Shown here one piece after another: positions 16,397 through 23,753 of a stretch of DNA of 64,000 nt. Origin of the DNA: JAZDGX01 sp964482205 (GTDB lineage Bacteria > Eisenbacteria > RBG-16-71-46 > CAIMUX01 > WJJG01); the NCBI GenBank assembly GCA_964482205.1, contig CAYZWI010000008.1:62001-126000 (forward strand). Reading direction: 5' to 3'. A program made the position numbers and the translations under genes. The notes below the pieces were generated by a model. That model did no database searches. It saw only the letters and a program-made list of their open reading frames with translations, and had not been told where the DNA came from. The number at the start of each line of letters is the position of its first letter. Within the stretch, counting starts at the first letter, position 1.

Positions 16397-18640
16397 TCAG
16401 TGAACGGCTGCTGACCGGAAGGGCAATCCCCGCTCATACAGCGCGCCCCGCTCGGCCATCGCGCGGGCGGCAGCAGAGGCTCCCGCAGCTTCGGCGGAGG
16501 CAATGGCGCGCCGGATGGCGTTGCGCGCCTCTTGGTACCGGCCGGCAGCGGCATACGCCGCCGCGAGCGCGTCGAGATAGCTGAAGGCCTCGCCTCCCGG
16601 CAGCGAAATCGCCCGCTCGGCCAACTGCACGGCTTGCTCCGCATCACCCGGTTCCGGACTGGGGCCGGTCGCGAGTACCCAGGCGAGCGCGGCCAGCGTG
16701 CGGGGATTGGCGGGCCGCGTGCGAATGACCTCCCCCAGCATCACGCGCGCTTCTTCGAACTGTCCCGCCGCCACCAGCAGCATGGCCAGCGACTCCTTTG
16801 CCTCGACCCACGAAGGATCGAATGCCGCCGCCTGTCGTTCGCTTTCGATGGCCGCCTGGAGTTCACCCGTCCCCTGAAGAGCTCTTGCGAGGAGATGGTG
16901 AGCCTGCGCGTAGCGCGGGCGCGCCGAGATCGCCCGGCGCAAGGCCGCCGCCGCGCCCGCGAAATCCCGCCGCTCGAGCAGCGCCCGGCCGAGGTTGAAG
17001 TGCGCCTCCGCGTACTGCGGATCGATCTCGACCGCCCGGCGGAACAGCGCGATCGCCTCCTCTTGTTCCCCTTTCTCGGCAAGCAGGCACCCGAGATTGT
17101 TGTAGGCGCGCAGATGCCGGGGATCGAGCTCGATCGCGCGGCGAAAATGTCGCGCCGCCTCCCCCGCTTCTCCTCGTTCGCTCAACGCGACGCCGAGATT
17201 CGTCTGCACCTCGGCCGAATCGGGCGCGCGCTCGGCCATGAAGCGATGAAGCGTGAGCGTGTCCTTCCAATGGACGAGGTGCGCGCGGGTCGCCCTCGCG
17301 GAGAGGCCGCACACGGCGAGCGCGAGGACGACGAACAGTGCCGTTCGCGTCCGTGGAGATATCGACGGTCGCGTGCGCGGCGAGATCTGCCGCTTGCGGG
17401 CGAGCGCGCTCTCAGCGGCATCGAGCGCCCAGGCGACGCCGAGCAAGAGTCCCACCATCGGCAGGTACATGTACTTGTCGGAAGCTTCCACCCAGCTGAA
17501 CCGCAGGATGCCGAGCGTGGGCGCGATCGCGATCGCAAAGAAGAGCCAAGCGGCCATGGGCGCCCGCGCGCGACGCCAGAGAAGCGCGAGCGCCGCGACG
17601 AGCAGGACGAGGCCGAAGATCGCAAGCACATTCCCAAGCGGCGCCGGATGCGAGAACGAATAGAGGGCGGAAAGCCGCGCGGGCCAGAAGAACTTCGCGA
17701 GATAGAAGAAGTGCAGCCGCGCGGGGCCGAGCGACGGGCCCGCCCCTCCTTGCCCCGCGTCCCAGGCGACATCGGCGGTGCGCGCGTGCGAGATGAGCGT
17801 GACCGCGCCCCACAAGGCCGCCAATGCGAAGAAGGGAATCTTCTCGCGCCAGGCTTCCGCGATGCGCGCGCCGTGCGAGCGCGTGAGCGGCCGGCGAAAC
17901 GGCCAGAGGTCCAGCAGAAGAAACAGCGCCGGAAGAACGATCGCGGTGGGCTTGGCGAGAATCGCGAGCAGATAGAAGACGAAGGCCGCGATCCAGCACG
18001 CGCGAGCGTGGGCCGGGAAATCGCGTGAGGCGCCGCCGCCCGCGCGGGCGCGATCCCCCGCTGCACGCCTCGCGTAGGCGATCAACGCAAGCAGCGCGAA
18101 GAATGTCGCGAGGAGCGTCTTTCGCTCCGCTACCCAGGCGACGGGCTCGACGGTCAAGGGATGCAGGCCGAAGAGCAGCCCGCCCAACAGCGCGAAGAGC
18201 GGACGGATTCCGAGCAGGGCGAGCAGCATCGCGACGAGCATCGCGTTCAGCGCGTGCAGCGCGAGATTCGTGCGATGGAAGGCGTGCAGATCGTCCGCCC
18301 GTCCCCCGGCCGCGGAGTCGAGCATGAGCGAGGTCATCGTGAGCGGCGTCGCATAGCCGCGCACGGTCGAGGGCGTGAAGATCTCCGCGAAGAAGGTCGT
18401 GAACGAATGCCAGCCCGGCTGCCGGACGAGCGGATTCTCGAGGTAGAACTGCTCGTCGTCGAAACCGATCGCCTGCGAGGAAAGCGCCGGCCCATGCACG
18501 ATCGCCGTGATCGCCGCGACCACAAGGAGAAAGACGACAAAGAGGCCTCGGCCGAGCCTGCCGGCCGCGCTCGGGAGGGCCGCGCCATCGGGCTTTGTCC
18601 GCAAATCCTCTGAGCGCATGAAGGGCAAAGGAATCCTCAA
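16397..18640 (-). CDS. TMTC-like membrane protein with TPR repeats
   Basis: Polytopic protein of 747 residues resembling the TMTC/PMT-like O-mannosyltransferase superfamily. About eleven membrane segments occupy residues 28-460, with the characteristic loop HPLTVEPVAWVAERK near residue 160 and an acidic GFDDEQFY motif in the first periplasmic loop. The C-terminal 290 residues hold about six TPRs, including AARHFRRAIELDPRH and EEAIALFRRAVEIDPQ. In eukaryotes such enzymes add mannose to Ser/Thr; the bacterial substrate is unknown. The TTG start overlaps the preceding stop and follows GAGGCG; an ATG seven codons later is an alternative with poorer spacing. Last gene of a three-gene operon with the flavin reductase and adenosyltransferase. 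Confidence 0.85.
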   Translation of the reverse strand: MRIPLPFMRSEDLRTKPDGAALPSAAGRLGRGLFVVFLLVVAAITAIVHGPALSSQAIGFDDEQFYLENPLVRQPGWHSFTTFFAEIFTPSTVRGYATPLTMTSLMLDSAAGGRADDLHAFHRTNLALHALNAMLVAMLLALLGIRPLFALLGGLLFGLHPLTVEPVAWVAERKTLLATFFALLALIAYARRAAGDRARAGGGASRDFPAHARACWIAAFVFYLLAILAKPTAIVLPALFLLLDLWPFRRPLTRSHGARIAEAWREKIPFFALAALWGAVTLISHARTADVAWDAGQGGAGPSLGPARLHFFYLAKFFWPARLSALYSFSHPAPLGNVLAIFGLVLLVAALALLWRRARAPMAAWLFFAIAIAPTLGILRFSWVEASDKYMYLPMVGLLLGVAWALDAAESALARKRQISPRTRPSISPRTRTALFVVLALAVCGLSARATRAHLVHWKDTLTLHRFMAERAPDSAEVQTNLGVALSERGEAGEAARHFRRAIELDPRHLRAYNNLGCLLAEKGEQEEAIALFRRAVEIDPQYAEAHFNLGRALLERRDFAGAAAALRRAISARPRYAQAHHLLARALQGTGELQAAIESERQAAAFDPSWVEAKESLAMLLVAAGQFEEARVMLGEVIRTRPANPRTLAALAWVLATGPSPEPGDAEQAVQLAERAISLPGGEAFSYLDALAAAYAAAGRYQEARNAIRRAIASAEAAGASAAARAMAERGALYERGLPFRSAAVH

Positions 18641-19332
18641 TCAAACGCCTCGGCGAAGATGCGCGATTGTGGAAAGCGGGCGTCCGCGATCGCGATCGCC
18701 TCCTGGATCATCTCCGCCGCGCCGCACAGATAGAAATCGTAGCGGCCGGCCGGCAACTCCCTTTCCATGTAGCGCGTCACCCGACCAGCATAACCTCCGC
18801 GGAGCTCTGTTTCTCCCTCGCCGCCCGCCGCATCGCCCGCAGCGCGCGAGAGGCAGGGGACGAACAGGCGCGCGCGCGAGCGCAGGGCGGAGGCAAGGTC
18901 CAGCTCGGCGCGTTCCCGCGCGCCGTAGAGCAACGCGAATTCCGAGACCCCCGAGGCCGCCATGGAGGCGAAGGGCGCGATCCCCGTCCCGGTGGCCACG
19001 AAGACCGCCGGATCGTCCGTCGGCCGGTAGAGGAACTGCCCCGAGGGGCCGGTGAATTCGAGCGGGTCGTCCGCCTGCACGCGAGCGAGGCGCGCGGACA
19101 CCGTTCCCCCTGCGACTGCGCGAATCCACAAGCGCAGGCATGCTTCTCCCGGCGCATTCGCGAGCGAGTAGTCGCGCGCTCCTTCTTCGGTGCGGAGGCG
19201 AATGTGTTGTCCGGGAAGAAACGCGAAGGATTCCGGGCGCTCGATTTCGAGCTCGAAGATATCGCGACCCACGGCTCGTCGCGACAGCGCGCGAGCTCGC
19301 CAGATGCGGCCGGCAACCAGCGAATCGCTCAT
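18637..19332 (-). CDS. Ferredoxin-NADP reductase-type FAD/NAD(P) oxidoreductase
   Basis: Flavoenzyme of 231 residues with an FAD domain (RDYSLAN, 53-59, the isoalloxazine-binding motif; LPGQHIRL just before) and an NAD(P) domain (GTGIAPF, 115-121). The C-terminus is short (EAFD), and there is no [2Fe-2S] domain, so it should pass electrons to a separate partner. It overlaps the adenosyltransferase gene by four bases (ATGA) and the membrane protein gene by a few bases. Pairing with a corrinoid adenosyltransferase suggests it may supply the Co(II)-to-Co(I) reduction needed before adenosylation; this is inferred from context. The frame is open upstream into the previous gene but that part is out of register and Arg-rich. 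Confidence 0.88.
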   Translation of the reverse strand: MSDSLVAGRIWRARALSRRAVGRDIFELEIERPESFAFLPGQHIRLRTEEGARDYSLANAPGEACLRLWIRAVAGGTVSARLARVQADDPLEFTGPSGQFLYRPTDDPAVFVATGTGIAPFASMAASGVSEFALLYGARERAELDLASALRSRARLFVPCLSRAAGDAAGGEGETELRGGYAGRVTRYMERELPAGRYDFYLCGAAEMIQEAIAIADARFPQSRIFAEAFD

Positions 19333-19967
19333 GGCTGCCAGAGACGGTCCGTCTCGCCCGCGATGCGATTGCAGGTTCGCGCGAGCACGAACAAGAAATC
19401 CGAGAGGCGGTTCAGGTATGCGAGAATGCGCTCGTGGGCGAGCGCGGCCTCGCCCGCCGCGGGATCTTCGGCCTTGGGCGCCTCGGTTCCCGCGCTCGCC
19501 TCGGCGTCTCTTTCCTGCGCGCGCAAGTGAACCGCGCTCCGCTCGGCTCTTCGGCAGATGCAGCGCGCCATGTGGCACCAGGCCGCGGCCAGATCCCCGC
19601 CTGGAAACAGGAAGCGCGTGAGCGGTTCGAGGCGCGCTTCGTACCGGTCGATGACCGTCTCCAAGCGCGCCGTGCGTTCCTCGGAAAAGGGCGTCAGGGT
19701 GGCGCCCGCCGGAGAGCCGGGCCGCGTCGCGAGCCAGCCGCTCGCGACGAAGAGATCTTCCTGAATTTGCAGGAGGTCGGCCTGCAGAGCCGCGATCTCG
19801 TCGGATGGATCCGCCCGCCGCGAGATCAAGGCCGCCAGCACCCCGAGCGAGGAATTGAGCTCGTCGACATCGCCGTACGCTTCGATGCGTTCGGAGTCCT
19901 TCGACACGCGCTCGCCGCTGAAGAGGCTCGTCCTGCCTCGATCACCGGACCGCGTATAGATCTTCAT
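19329..19967 (-). CDS. pduO: PduO/MMAB-type cob(I)alamin adenosyltransferase
   Basis: Transfers the adenosyl group of ATP to cob(I)alamin, making coenzyme B12. It has 212 residues, the family length. Hallmarks in order: YTRSGDRGRTSLF at 3-15 (ATP-binding start), VDELNSSLG, FLFPGGDLAAAW, the CRRAER motif, and NRLSDFLFVLARTCN near the end. The ATG follows GGAGGCGGAGC; a 44-codon upstream extension lacks domain homology. First gene of a tightly overlapping operon with a flavin reductase and a TMTC-like protein. A stretch inserted before the last motif (about residues 150-170, Ala/Glu-rich) is longer than usual. No B12 riboswitch was seen upstream. Confidence 0.92.
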   Translation of the reverse strand: MKIYTRSGDRGRTSLFSGERVSKDSERIEAYGDVDELNSSLGVLAALISRRADPSDEIAALQADLLQIQEDLFVASGWLATRPGSPAGATLTPFSEERTARLETVIDRYEARLEPLTRFLFPGGDLAAAWCHMARCICRRAERSAVHLRAQERDAEASAGTEAPKAEDPAAGEAALAHERILAYLNRLSDFLFVLARTCNRIAGETDRLWQP

Positions 19968-20208
19968 GCTCCGCCTCCGGCCATCGAGCCTCGCTGCTCC
20001 TCCGGGCCCGATGTTCCCGCTTCGCCTTCGGCCGGTCGCGGCCGAGACTCGATCCCACACCGGCACTCTATCGGCAGCGGGGCGGTCTCGCAACCGCACG
20101 CACGGGCCGCGAGAAAGAAGGAGCGGAGGGGATCTCTTGAAGCAAGGCCGCCCTTCTCCTGCGAAGCTCGGACGGTGTCGATGCGATGACGAAGAGCGAG
20201 AGGCGGGT

Positions 20209-23148
20209 TCAGGCGGCCGCCCGATCGTGCTCGTCCAGTTCTCGCAGCAGGCTGTCGAGCGCGCGTTCGAGCGCCTGAGCCGCGGCGCACGCGGCCGGCA
20301 GATCGTCGCGCAGAGCGGATTCCTCGAGCAGGCGCGCTTCCCCGCTCGCCTCGTGCGCGCTCACATTGGCGAGCGCTCCGCGCAGGCGGTGCGTGGCTTG
20401 TCCCGCCTCGGCGAGGTCCCCGGCTGCGAGATGAAGCGCGATTCGCTCGCGCAGCGCGGGCAGGTGCTCGCGGAAGAGCGCGATCAGCTCCCCGCATAGA
20501 ACGGCGTCGCCGTCGGCGCACGCCCGGAGCTCGTCCCAATCGACCACGACCGCTTCCATTGCGGGAGTGATTTCCGGACCGGCCTCTCGCTGCGGCTCTT
20601 GGGGCTGGGCTTCGCCTCGAGGAACCAGTTCCGCGATCGCCTGGAAGAGCCGCTCGGGCTTGATCGGCTTCTCCACATAGCCATCCATGCCTGCCTGCAG
20701 ACAACTGTCGCGCACTCCCACGATCGCATCGGCGGTGAGCGCGATGATGGGCACATGCCCGCCCTCACGCTGCTCGTGGACCCGGATGGCCGCGGTCGCT
20801 TCGATTCCCCCCATCTCGGGCATGTGGAGATCCATGAGGACGAGATCGAAGGACGAGCGCGTGAAGGCTTCCACCGCCTCGCGCCCATTCTCGACCACGC
20901 TCACCTCATGACCGTGCCGTTCGAGAAGGCGCGTCGCGAGCCGCTGGTTCACCGGATTGTCCTCGGCAAGCAGCACGCGCAGCGTGCGGACGCGCGGCGC
21001 CCCCGTGATGGCGCCCTGCGGGGCCGTCTCTTTGACGGCGCGGCCCGCCGGACATCCGCAACCCAGGCCGAGAAGCGCATGAATGCGTTCCTGGTCCTCG
21101 CCGTGGCAGACGATCTGCGCTTCGCGCAATTCCGCGGCCCGGATCGGCTTCCGCAAGCAGACAAGGACTCCCCGCTCGCGATAGCGGGCCGCGACCGCCG
21201 AAGCGCGCCCCGCCGGCAAGGTCACGACGATCGCGCGCCCCGAGACGCCATGTTCTTCAAGAATCGGAAGGACGCCGAAGCCGTCGGCGGGAGGGAGATC
21301 GGCGTCGAGCACGACCATCGCCACCTGTTCGCCCGCCTGGCCCAGCTGCTCGAGAGCCGCTTCCAGTTGCGCGGCGGTGCTCGCCTGCAGCACGCGCAGG
21401 CCGGTATCGCTGAGGTGCTCGGCCAGCGCCCGGCGCACGCCGGGGGAATCGTCCGCCACGATCGCGGTGGCATGCGGAGCGGACGGGCGCGCTTCCCGGG
21501 CCGTTGCCGTCTCGGCGGCGTCGCGCTCGTTCTCCTCTTCGGCCGCGCGTCCGAGAAGAACATCGAAGCGGAAGGTGCTGCCTCTGCCCGGTTCGCTTTC
21601 GAGACGGATTTCCCCGCCCATCATCGAGACGAGCTCGCGCGAGATCCCGAGCCCGAGGCCGGTGCCCCCGTACTTGCGGGTCGTCGAACCATCCGCTTGC
21701 GTGAAAGCCTCGAAGATCTTCGCCTGCTTTTCGACGGGGATCCCGATGCCCGTGTCGCTCACCCAAAAGTAGATGCGCATCTCCTCGCCCGCATGGCCTA
21801 CGCCGGGATCGGGCTCGCCCGCAGCGAACGCGCTCGCGTCGTGCGCGCCTTCGCGGGAAGCGCTCGGATCTTGGGCGGTCCCGTGCTCCTCGCCTGGCGC
21901 GAAGGCGGCGTGCAGCACCACTTCGCCCTTCTCGGTGAACTTGATCGCGTTTCCGACCAGATTCACGATCACCTGGCGCAAACGGACCGGATCGCCGACC
22001 GCGCGGCGGGGAACTTGCGGCGAGATGTGGCTGACGAGCTCGAGGTTTTTCTCGAACGCCCGCAGCGAGAGCGCTTGCAGCGTCTCCTCGATGCATTCGT
22101 GCAAGTCGAAGGGCGTGCGCTCGAGCGCCAGCCGCCCCGCCTCGATCTTCGAGAGGTCGAGGATGTCGTTGATGATCCCGAGCAGGGCGTCGGCCGAGGT
22201 CTTGACGAGGGTCAGGTACTCGCGCTGCTCGGTGCTGAGCGGCGTCTCGAGGGCGAGATCGGTCATTCCGATGATGCCGTTCATCGGGGTGCGGATCTCA
22301 TGGCTCATGTTCGCGAGGAACTGGCTCTTCGCCTGGGTCGCCGCTTCGGCGCGCTCCATCGCCTGCACCAGTTCGGCGTTGGTCTTGCGCAGCTCTTCGG
22401 TGCGGGCCGCGACCTCCTCTTCGAGGTGCTCGCGATGCTCCTTCAACTCTTCGTCGCGCTTCTGGATTTGAAGCAGCATCGCGTTGAAGTGCGCGATCAG
22501 CCGGCCGAGCTCGTCGCGCCCTCCCGGACGCGCGCGGATGGTGTAGTCGCGCTCGCGCGCCACCCGGTTGGCGGTCTCGCTGAGCTCGAGAATGGGCCGG
22601 GAAATCAGCCGCTGGAGCCGCGAGGAGAGCAGCACCGCGAGCACCACCGAGGCGAGCAGGATGCATCCCACCGTGCGCAGGTAGGCGGCGAACTCGTCGC
22701 GCAGCACGCCCACATCCGCGCGCAGGTAGAGGGTCCCGATCGTTTCGTCCTTGAGCAGGATGGGACGGTAGAGGTGCAGGTAGCTGCCGGAAAAGCGCGA
22801 GGCGCCATCTTCCGAGGGCGGAGCGAAGCGATCCTCCCCCTCGCGATTGTAGACGGCGAAGATCTGGCCGCGCGGATCGTACACGCACGCGTTCAGGACG
22901 CGCTGGTCGGCCGTGAGAGCCGAGAGCGTTTCCTCGGCGGCGAGAGGGTCCTCGAACACGAGCGCGGCCGAGCAATTGGCGCCGATGATGTCCGCCTGGG
23001 TGGTGAGCGTGTTGCGCATTTCGCGGCGCTTCATGAAGGTCTGATACGACAGGAAGGCGGTGGCGCTCAGCAGAAGCACGACCGCGCTCGTCGCCACAAT
23101 GACGAGGTTCAGCTTGCGGCGAATGCTGAGATCGAGGAAGGCGATCAT
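20209..23148 (-). CDS. BarA/TorS-type hybrid sensor histidine kinase with two receivers and Hpt
   Basis: Inner-membrane phosphorelay kinase of 979 residues. Order: transmembrane helix (about 13-34), CHASE8-like periplasmic sensor, second helix (about 160-176), HAMP (180-232), coiled coil, HisKA with H283 in MSHEIRTP, HATPase (GNAIKF, DTGIGI, GTGLGLG), receiver 1 with D615 (VLDADLP; conserved DD and KP also visible), receiver 2 with D773 (MDLHMPEMGG) and Hpt with H920 (ATHRLRG). Every phosphotransfer residue for a full His-Asp-His-Asp relay is present. The output regulator is not nearby. The start codon follows AAGGAGG, which lies inside a 7-bp hairpin (see finding). Stands alone. Confidence 0.95.
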   Translation of the reverse strand: MIAFLDLSIRRKLNLVIVATSAVVLLLSATAFLSYQTFMKRREMRNTLTTQADIIGANCSAALVFEDPLAAEETLSALTADQRVLNACVYDPRGQIFAVYNREGEDRFAPPSEDGASRFSGSYLHLYRPILLKDETIGTLYLRADVGVLRDEFAAYLRTVGCILLASVVLAVLLSSRLQRLISRPILELSETANRVARERDYTIRARPGGRDELGRLIAHFNAMLLQIQKRDEELKEHREHLEEEVAARTEELRKTNAELVQAMERAEAATQAKSQFLANMSHEIRTPMNGIIGMTDLALETPLSTEQREYLTLVKTSADALLGIINDILDLSKIEAGRLALERTPFDLHECIEETLQALSLRAFEKNLELVSHISPQVPRRAVGDPVRLRQVIVNLVGNAIKFTEKGEVVLHAAFAPGEEHGTAQDPSASREGAHDASAFAAGEPDPGVGHAGEEMRIYFWVSDTGIGIPVEKQAKIFEAFTQADGSTTRKYGGTGLGLGISRELVSMMGGEIRLESEPGRGSTFRFDVLLGRAAEEENERDAAETATAREARPSAPHATAIVADDSPGVRRALAEHLSDTGLRVLQASTAAQLEAALEQLGQAGEQVAMVVLDADLPPADGFGVLPILEEHGVSGRAIVVTLPAGRASAVAARYRERGVLVCLRKPIRAAELREAQIVCHGEDQERIHALLGLGCGCPAGRAVKETAPQGAITGAPRVRTLRVLLAEDNPVNQRLATRLLERHGHEVSVVENGREAVEAFTRSSFDLVLMDLHMPEMGGIEATAAIRVHEQREGGHVPIIALTADAIVGVRDSCLQAGMDGYVEKPIKPERLFQAIAELVPRGEAQPQEPQREAGPEITPAMEAVVVDWDELRACADGDAVLCGELIALFREHLPALRERIALHLAAGDLAEAGQATHRLRGALANVSAHEASGEARLLEESALRDDLPAACAAAQALERALDSLLRELDEHDRAAA

Positions 23149-23158
23149 GATGCGGCCT

Positions 23159-23180
23159 GCCCTCCTTCGGAACGGAGGGC
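23159..23180 (-). promoter_or_regulatory. Hairpin covering the ribosome-binding site of the hybrid kinase
   Basis: In the mRNA GCCCTCC pairs with GGAGGGC (7 bp, 8-base loop); the 3' arm is the only good Shine-Dalgarno sequence before the kinase start codon. Confidence 0.4.
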
Positions 23181-23469
23181 CGCGGGCGACAGTCTGGCCG
23201 GTGTCCGGACGGGCGGACCATCGGCGGCTGTGGGCGATCTATGCATAGAGGAAGCCATCCCCTCGCTCTCGTTGGGAGGTTTCTTCGATCGTGGGCAGGG
23301 TCGACCGCGCGCCTGGCCGCGTGGCCGCACCTATCGTTCTTTCAACAAGATCGGTCGGCTTCCGGGGGCATTTTCCTTAGCAGGGTGCGGAGGCGACGGC
23401 CGGCTTCGCGCATCCGTGAGAGACATGGTTGCCATCGGCCAATCGCGGATCTCTTGGCGGCCGGGAAGC

Positions 23470-23575
23470 CACTCCCGCCGCGAGCGCCTCGATGGGATCG
23501 AGGCCTGCCGCGCGGCGCGTGGGCAGGATCCCGCTCGCGCCGGCGAGAAGCGAGATCGAGCCGATCCCTCCCGAG
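23470..23575 (-). pseudogene. Remnant of a MacB/FtsX-type ABC permease C-terminus
   Basis: A short frame on the minus strand reads SLLAGASGILPTRRAAG then LDPIEALA, matching the conserved end of MacB-family permeases (a membrane helix, then a G-x-x-P-A-R-R-A-A-x-L-D-P-I-E-A-L block). Only about 35 residues are recognisable, with nothing like the rest of the protein around it. It sits in a 600-base gap between the kinase and the M14 peptidase and looks like the leftover of a deleted gene. Confidence 0.5.
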
Positions 23576-23631
23576 TGCAAAGGAATCTTGGTCCGCCCGG
23601 GTTGCGCTCTCCGCCTGTAGGCGCGATGCCT

Positions 23632-23645
23632 GGCTGTGCTATCAT
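23632..23645 (+). promoter_or_regulatory. Possible extended -10 promoter of the M14 peptidase gene
   Basis: TGCTATCAT (extended -10) lies about 110 bases before the GTG start; no good -35 is present. Confidence 0.3.
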
Positions 23646-23753
23646 GGAAGCGCGGACGAGGGCGCCGGTCGGAACCCCGTCGTGGAGCGCTTTTCCCCAA
23701 GCATTCGTCCCACGATCGCCCGCACAAGAGGCCACCATCCTAGGAGGATCGTC

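Noticed and set aside
19968..20208. Cobalamin riboswitch before the adenosyltransferase gene
   Set aside because: No B12-box or the usual conserved stems were found in the leader.
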